From assembly GCA_027596075.1 (NCBI GenBank), contig JADGJC010000009.1, positions 186,001 to 250,000 of the forward strand: a DNA stretch of 64,000 bases, written 5' to 3'. Of this stretch, positions 60,417 through 64,000 are shown piece after piece. Numbering within the stretch: position 1 is the first letter of the stretch; every line of letters starts with the position of its first letter. Below the pieces are notes generated by a model. The model had not been told where the DNA came from. It did not search any database and saw only the letters and a list, made by a program, of their open reading frames with translations. Origin of the DNA: Rhizophlyctis rosea. Lineage: Eukaryota > Chytridiomycota > Chytridiomycetes > Rhizophlyctidales > Rhizophlyctidaceae. A program made the position numbers and the translations under genes.

Positions 60417-61848
60417 TCTTAAAGCCGTCTATGAACTCCGATGTTGACGGTTAGGACTGCTAATGAGTTGACAAAGGTGAGCAGCTATGGAAGAAAGGAT
60501 CGGGGAGAGCATACGGAGAACATTGCTCAAGTCCGCGTAATACGATTGTCGAGCGGGACTTGGTCGCATCACAGTTCTCCAGCGGGCACAGTAAGTCAGC
60601 ATTACAGGGGGACATTCTGGCCAATCGATGCTGTGGACCGCCAGCATGCTCAAACCCCGACCAGAGTTGCTCTGTTGGAATCTTGTCCCGATAGTGGTGG
60701 CGAATTATGTCCGCTCATTTTGGGAGTGCAAAGGGCAAGTGTTGGATCAAACTTTGCCATTGAGAAGGGCAGATTTGTGGATTAGGACCTCGTTCGACAG
60801 CTGCCTTAAGCTCATGGACTGATAAAGCACTGTTGCGATTATTTTGACAGGTTGGTGCCGGACAACATGCAGCCCAGCTCCGCTTCGGAAATGAAAAGGG
60901 AAGTGCAAGGGTGAACTTTGCAAGCCCACCCATTTCTTGGCCGAGTCTCTCACTCAAGACCGTGATCGAGCCGCTGATTGATTAACAAGGCTTCACTGGT
61001 GCGCCCATTGTGCTACCCACACGCCCAAAGGTAATACAACTTTAACCATAAACTCACTGTTCTACATTGTCGGAACATTCGTTTCGAGGTGCTTTGACCT
61101 CTTTCGGGTGCGCAGCTCCGAGCCGCCATCCTAACAAGCAAAGAAAGCCACGATGCGGAAATGAAAAATGGCGGGCACGTTTTCCCTGGAAATGATTGAT
61201 AAAAGGCTGTCAAACTTTCGATACAACCCCGGGGAAACAGGAGAACTAAGAGGACACACAACACCCTCTCCTGCAGAAGGGCAAGCGGCACAGTTTGGAC
61301 AGATGCGAAATGAGAAGAGATTGGAGTTTTATGCCTCTTCACTGCAAACTGTCTCATCCTCCTTGGTGGCGCAAACTCTACTTGCAGAGCATAGTTACTC
61401 ACGTCTTCCACGCACATGAGGACTCCTATCGTCCTGATTCTTCGGTCTCATCATCAACATGGTCTTGTCCTCCACACATATCGGGCATCGGGCGCATCCT
61501 GCAGGTAGAATCCGCGGAGCTTTGCCACTCCTTCTTACATGGCGACCAGGAAGAATTTGCAAAAGGAATGCGCAGCAAATGTGCTCTTTCTGTGGCCCCC
61601 GTAATGCAATGCATCGTTCGTCCCCGGTCTATAATAAGTGCTCGCTGAGGCGGCCCACTTCATATGGACGGCATCGCTCCGCACACCCTCTCCACTTCAA
61701 TATCAAGCATCCCCGACATCTTGATTGCCCTTTCATCTCTGGAGACATCAGAACAACCTTTCATTAGAGGTCATTGCACATTTACCGCCGGCGAAGTAAC
61801 GAACGATCATTCTGCACGCAACATCGATTTCGCAACACATTCAGCGTC
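60417..61848. other. Shared divergent promoter of amylase and glucan synthase
   Basis: 1.4 kb between the two starts with no supported gene. Frames on both strands are short and lack coding character. Confidence 0.6.
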
Positions 61849-64000
61849 ATGACAGTTCCAGCCCGTTCCCGACGAAAGCTCGTTAGTTGTGTCTTCTTGG
61901 CCTTCCTCGCTGCTATCTCCACATCCATCGCAGCACCATATACACCCTCAAATGCGCCATACAATATCAATCAAAACCCCACCGCCGCCGATCCGACACA
62001 GTACAATGTTACATGGAACAACTATGCTTACTTCCCATCACCCAGCAATTGGCGAGATCTCCACATTTACGCGGTCTTTATGGATCGTTTCGCGGATGGC
62101 GATCCTATGAATAACGATCCCAGCAATGACGGATTGCTCTCGACGGATCCGTATGAGGTAAGGTGTCAATGTGAGCTTGCATCGTAAGAAGGTTGTGGTC
62201 AATGCGTTGCATCTGGCATCAAAACGTTGAAAAAGTATCCGGGCTAACGCAAAAATTACTCTTTGACCAGATCAACTTCCGCTTTGGCGGTGATGTGCGC
62301 GGGTTTATCAACAAGTTGGATTATCTGCAAGCCCTTGGCGTCAGAAATATCTTACTGCTGGGCACCCCGTTCGCTAATATGCCCTGGGATTATCACGGTT
62401 ACAACCCTATCGACTTGACATTGCTGGACACCCATTTTGGGACGTTGGATGAATGGCGAGAGCTCATGCAGGAGGGTCACAGGCGCGGTTTATATTTCAC
62501 GGCTGACTTGACGGTCTCTACGTTGGCGGACTGGGTAGGGTATGAGGGATATGTCAATGTGTCAACACCCTTCACGATGGATCCGTATCGAGCGATCTAC
62601 AAAACGCCATACAGTTATGCAGACTTCAACATTAGTGGAGAGTGGGACTATAACTGTCAGATTCCGCGCTTTTGGGGTTTGGACGGCTTTCCGCAGATTG
62701 TTCCACCTCAAATCAGACCAGGTAAGCAAGCCTCTGCTATGATGTACTGCATATATATTTGATGGATGAATGAATGCTCACTGCTATAATCTTATCCTAC
62801 AATATAGGGTGCTTCAACAACGACTTCGTCACAAACGGTGATTCCGAGTCCATGGCCGATTTCGCTCCATATCAACGTTCTCTCACAAAATTCGCCGGTG
62901 TGCAAGACCGTGTTCGAGATTGGTCTGACTCCGTCGCGGCGAAAGTCATCAACATGGTTTGCCTGTTGATCCGCGCCCTCGACTTCGACTCCATCCGTGT
63001 TGACAAAGCCACTCAGTTCTCCATCAAGTTCCTCACCCAATTCGTGCCACAAATCAAAGAATGCGCAGCCGCGCTTGGGAAGCGCAACTTCTGGGTCAGC
63101 GGAGAGTTGACGACTACCGCACAACACACCGCGGTATACACGGGGAGAGGCCGACAACCCAACCACTACCCGCCCAACAGCGATATTGCGTGGACCGCTG
63201 CCGCCAATGCGACTGCCGGCAGCACCTACCTTCTGAGGCCTGCCAACCATTATGCCATCGATTCTACGGCCTTTCATTATCGCCTGTATCACAGTCTTCT
63301 GTATGTCCTTCAGGTGGACGGCAACGTTGATGTGAGTAGACCTACCGAACGTCCGGTTCAAAACTGCTACAACAGCTAAATATACCGCACCAAATAGATC
63401 AACCCCGTCGATCTCTTCAACTCCCTGCCAATTTGGGATGATCTATACAACCCACAAACGGGACGACTGGACCTGCGTCATATGTACGGCATCACCAACC
63501 AAGATCTCTTCCGCTTCCCGGCCTTGGACCACGGTATTGAGAAGAGTCGCCTGGCCAATTGGTTGGTGACTGTCATGATGACGGGCACGGCGAATTTGTA
63601 CTATGGTGAAGAGCAGAACTTCGCTATGCTGGACTCAATGACGGATGATTACATCTACGGACGACAAGCATTCTCGCCTTCTCTTGCATGGGGCATGCAC
63701 GGATGCTTCGCGCAGCAGCCTACAGCCTTCAACAAGGATTTGCCGTTCAATCAGGAGCGGTCGAGGAACGGATGTCGCGATCCTATCGTGTCTGGCGACC
63801 ATTTTAACTACACCCATCCGAGCTTTGTCTTCTACCGTCATCTGTATTGGGTTCGGACGACGTACGGCGTACTTCGTGACGGAATGAACGTCCAACGACT
63901 CGGTCAGCGTACTACTCCTTATCAGCTTCCCGGTAACGGTGACTGGCCGACGGATGTGGGGCTGTGGATGGTGACGAAGACGTTTCGCAGCAATCAACCG
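61849..64000 (+). CDS. ags1: Cell-wall alpha-1,3-glucan synthase (3' end beyond window)
   Basis: Large membrane enzyme making wall alpha-1,3-glucan; the visible part is the extracellular GH13-like N-terminal domain. Exons 61849-62157, 62271-62721, 62808-63331 and 63398 onward keep phase. A signal peptide (LVSCVFLAFLAAISTSIAAP) precedes family blocks: IYAVFMDRFADGDP, GGDVRGFINKLDYLQ, PWDYHGYNPIDLTLLD, FAGVQDRVRDW, SIRVDKATQ (Asp position), WVSGELTTT (Glu position), YTGRGRQPNHYPP and AFHYRLYHSLL. These match Ags1/Mok1 rather than a plain amylase. The synthase (GT5) and membrane parts lie right of base 64000. The start was chosen because an in-frame upstream extension lacks context and the signal peptide begins here. 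Confidence 0.93.

Overview
This window is nuclear DNA of a fungus. Genes are dense and cut by many short spliceosomal introns, mostly about 55-120 bp, with GTRAGT-type donors. The gene content is fungal: a PDR-type ABC transporter, a BCK1-like MAPKKK, a CBM1 protein, a CBM18 chitin-binding protein and an alpha-1,3-glucan synthase. A Hedgehog-type Hint protein and an expanded divergent HSP70 would fit an early-diverging (for example zoosporic) lineage, but the sequence does not prove the phylum. Gene models were spliced by hand from reading frames and splice signals.

Left part (1-13.5 kb): the left edge cuts a Snf7/CHMP4 ESCRT-III gene (-). Divergent from it is an unrecognised gene built from two internal repeats, broken by a 17-bp tandem duplication. 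Then come a 66-residue membrane peptide, a 202-residue secreted protein with four exons, a tRNA-Cys(GCA), 2.5 kb without a convincing gene, and an eight-exon mitochondrial aconitase.

Middle part (14-36.5 kb): a full-length PDR-type ABC transporter (-), an acidic nuclear-type protein, an eight-exon casein kinase I, nearly 5 kb with no gene, a PH-domain protein, and a secreted protein with three CBM18-like modules.

Right part (37-64 kb): a tRNA-Thr(AGT) with an inverted half-copy 240 bp away; a secreted protein carrying a Thr/Lys-rich region, an EGF-like segment and a Hint autoprocessing domain; a divergent ER-retained HSP70 ending in HDEL; and a very large BCK1-like MAPKKK with an assembly gap in one intron and a repeat-filled first intron. 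These are followed by a small CBM1 protein, a Cys-rich secreted protein, a probable papain-fold (LRAT/NlpC-like) protein whose tail is frameshifted in a G-run, and a divergent pair: a GPI-type alpha-amylase (-) and an alpha-1,3-glucan synthase (+) that runs off the right edge.

Several genes share a cell-wall theme: CBM18, CBM1, amylase plus glucan synthase, a MAPKKK of the cell-integrity type and plasma-membrane casein kinase I. The best candidates for something new are the Hint protein, the lid-truncated HDEL HSP70 and the hairpin-bearing repeat in the MAPKKK intron.
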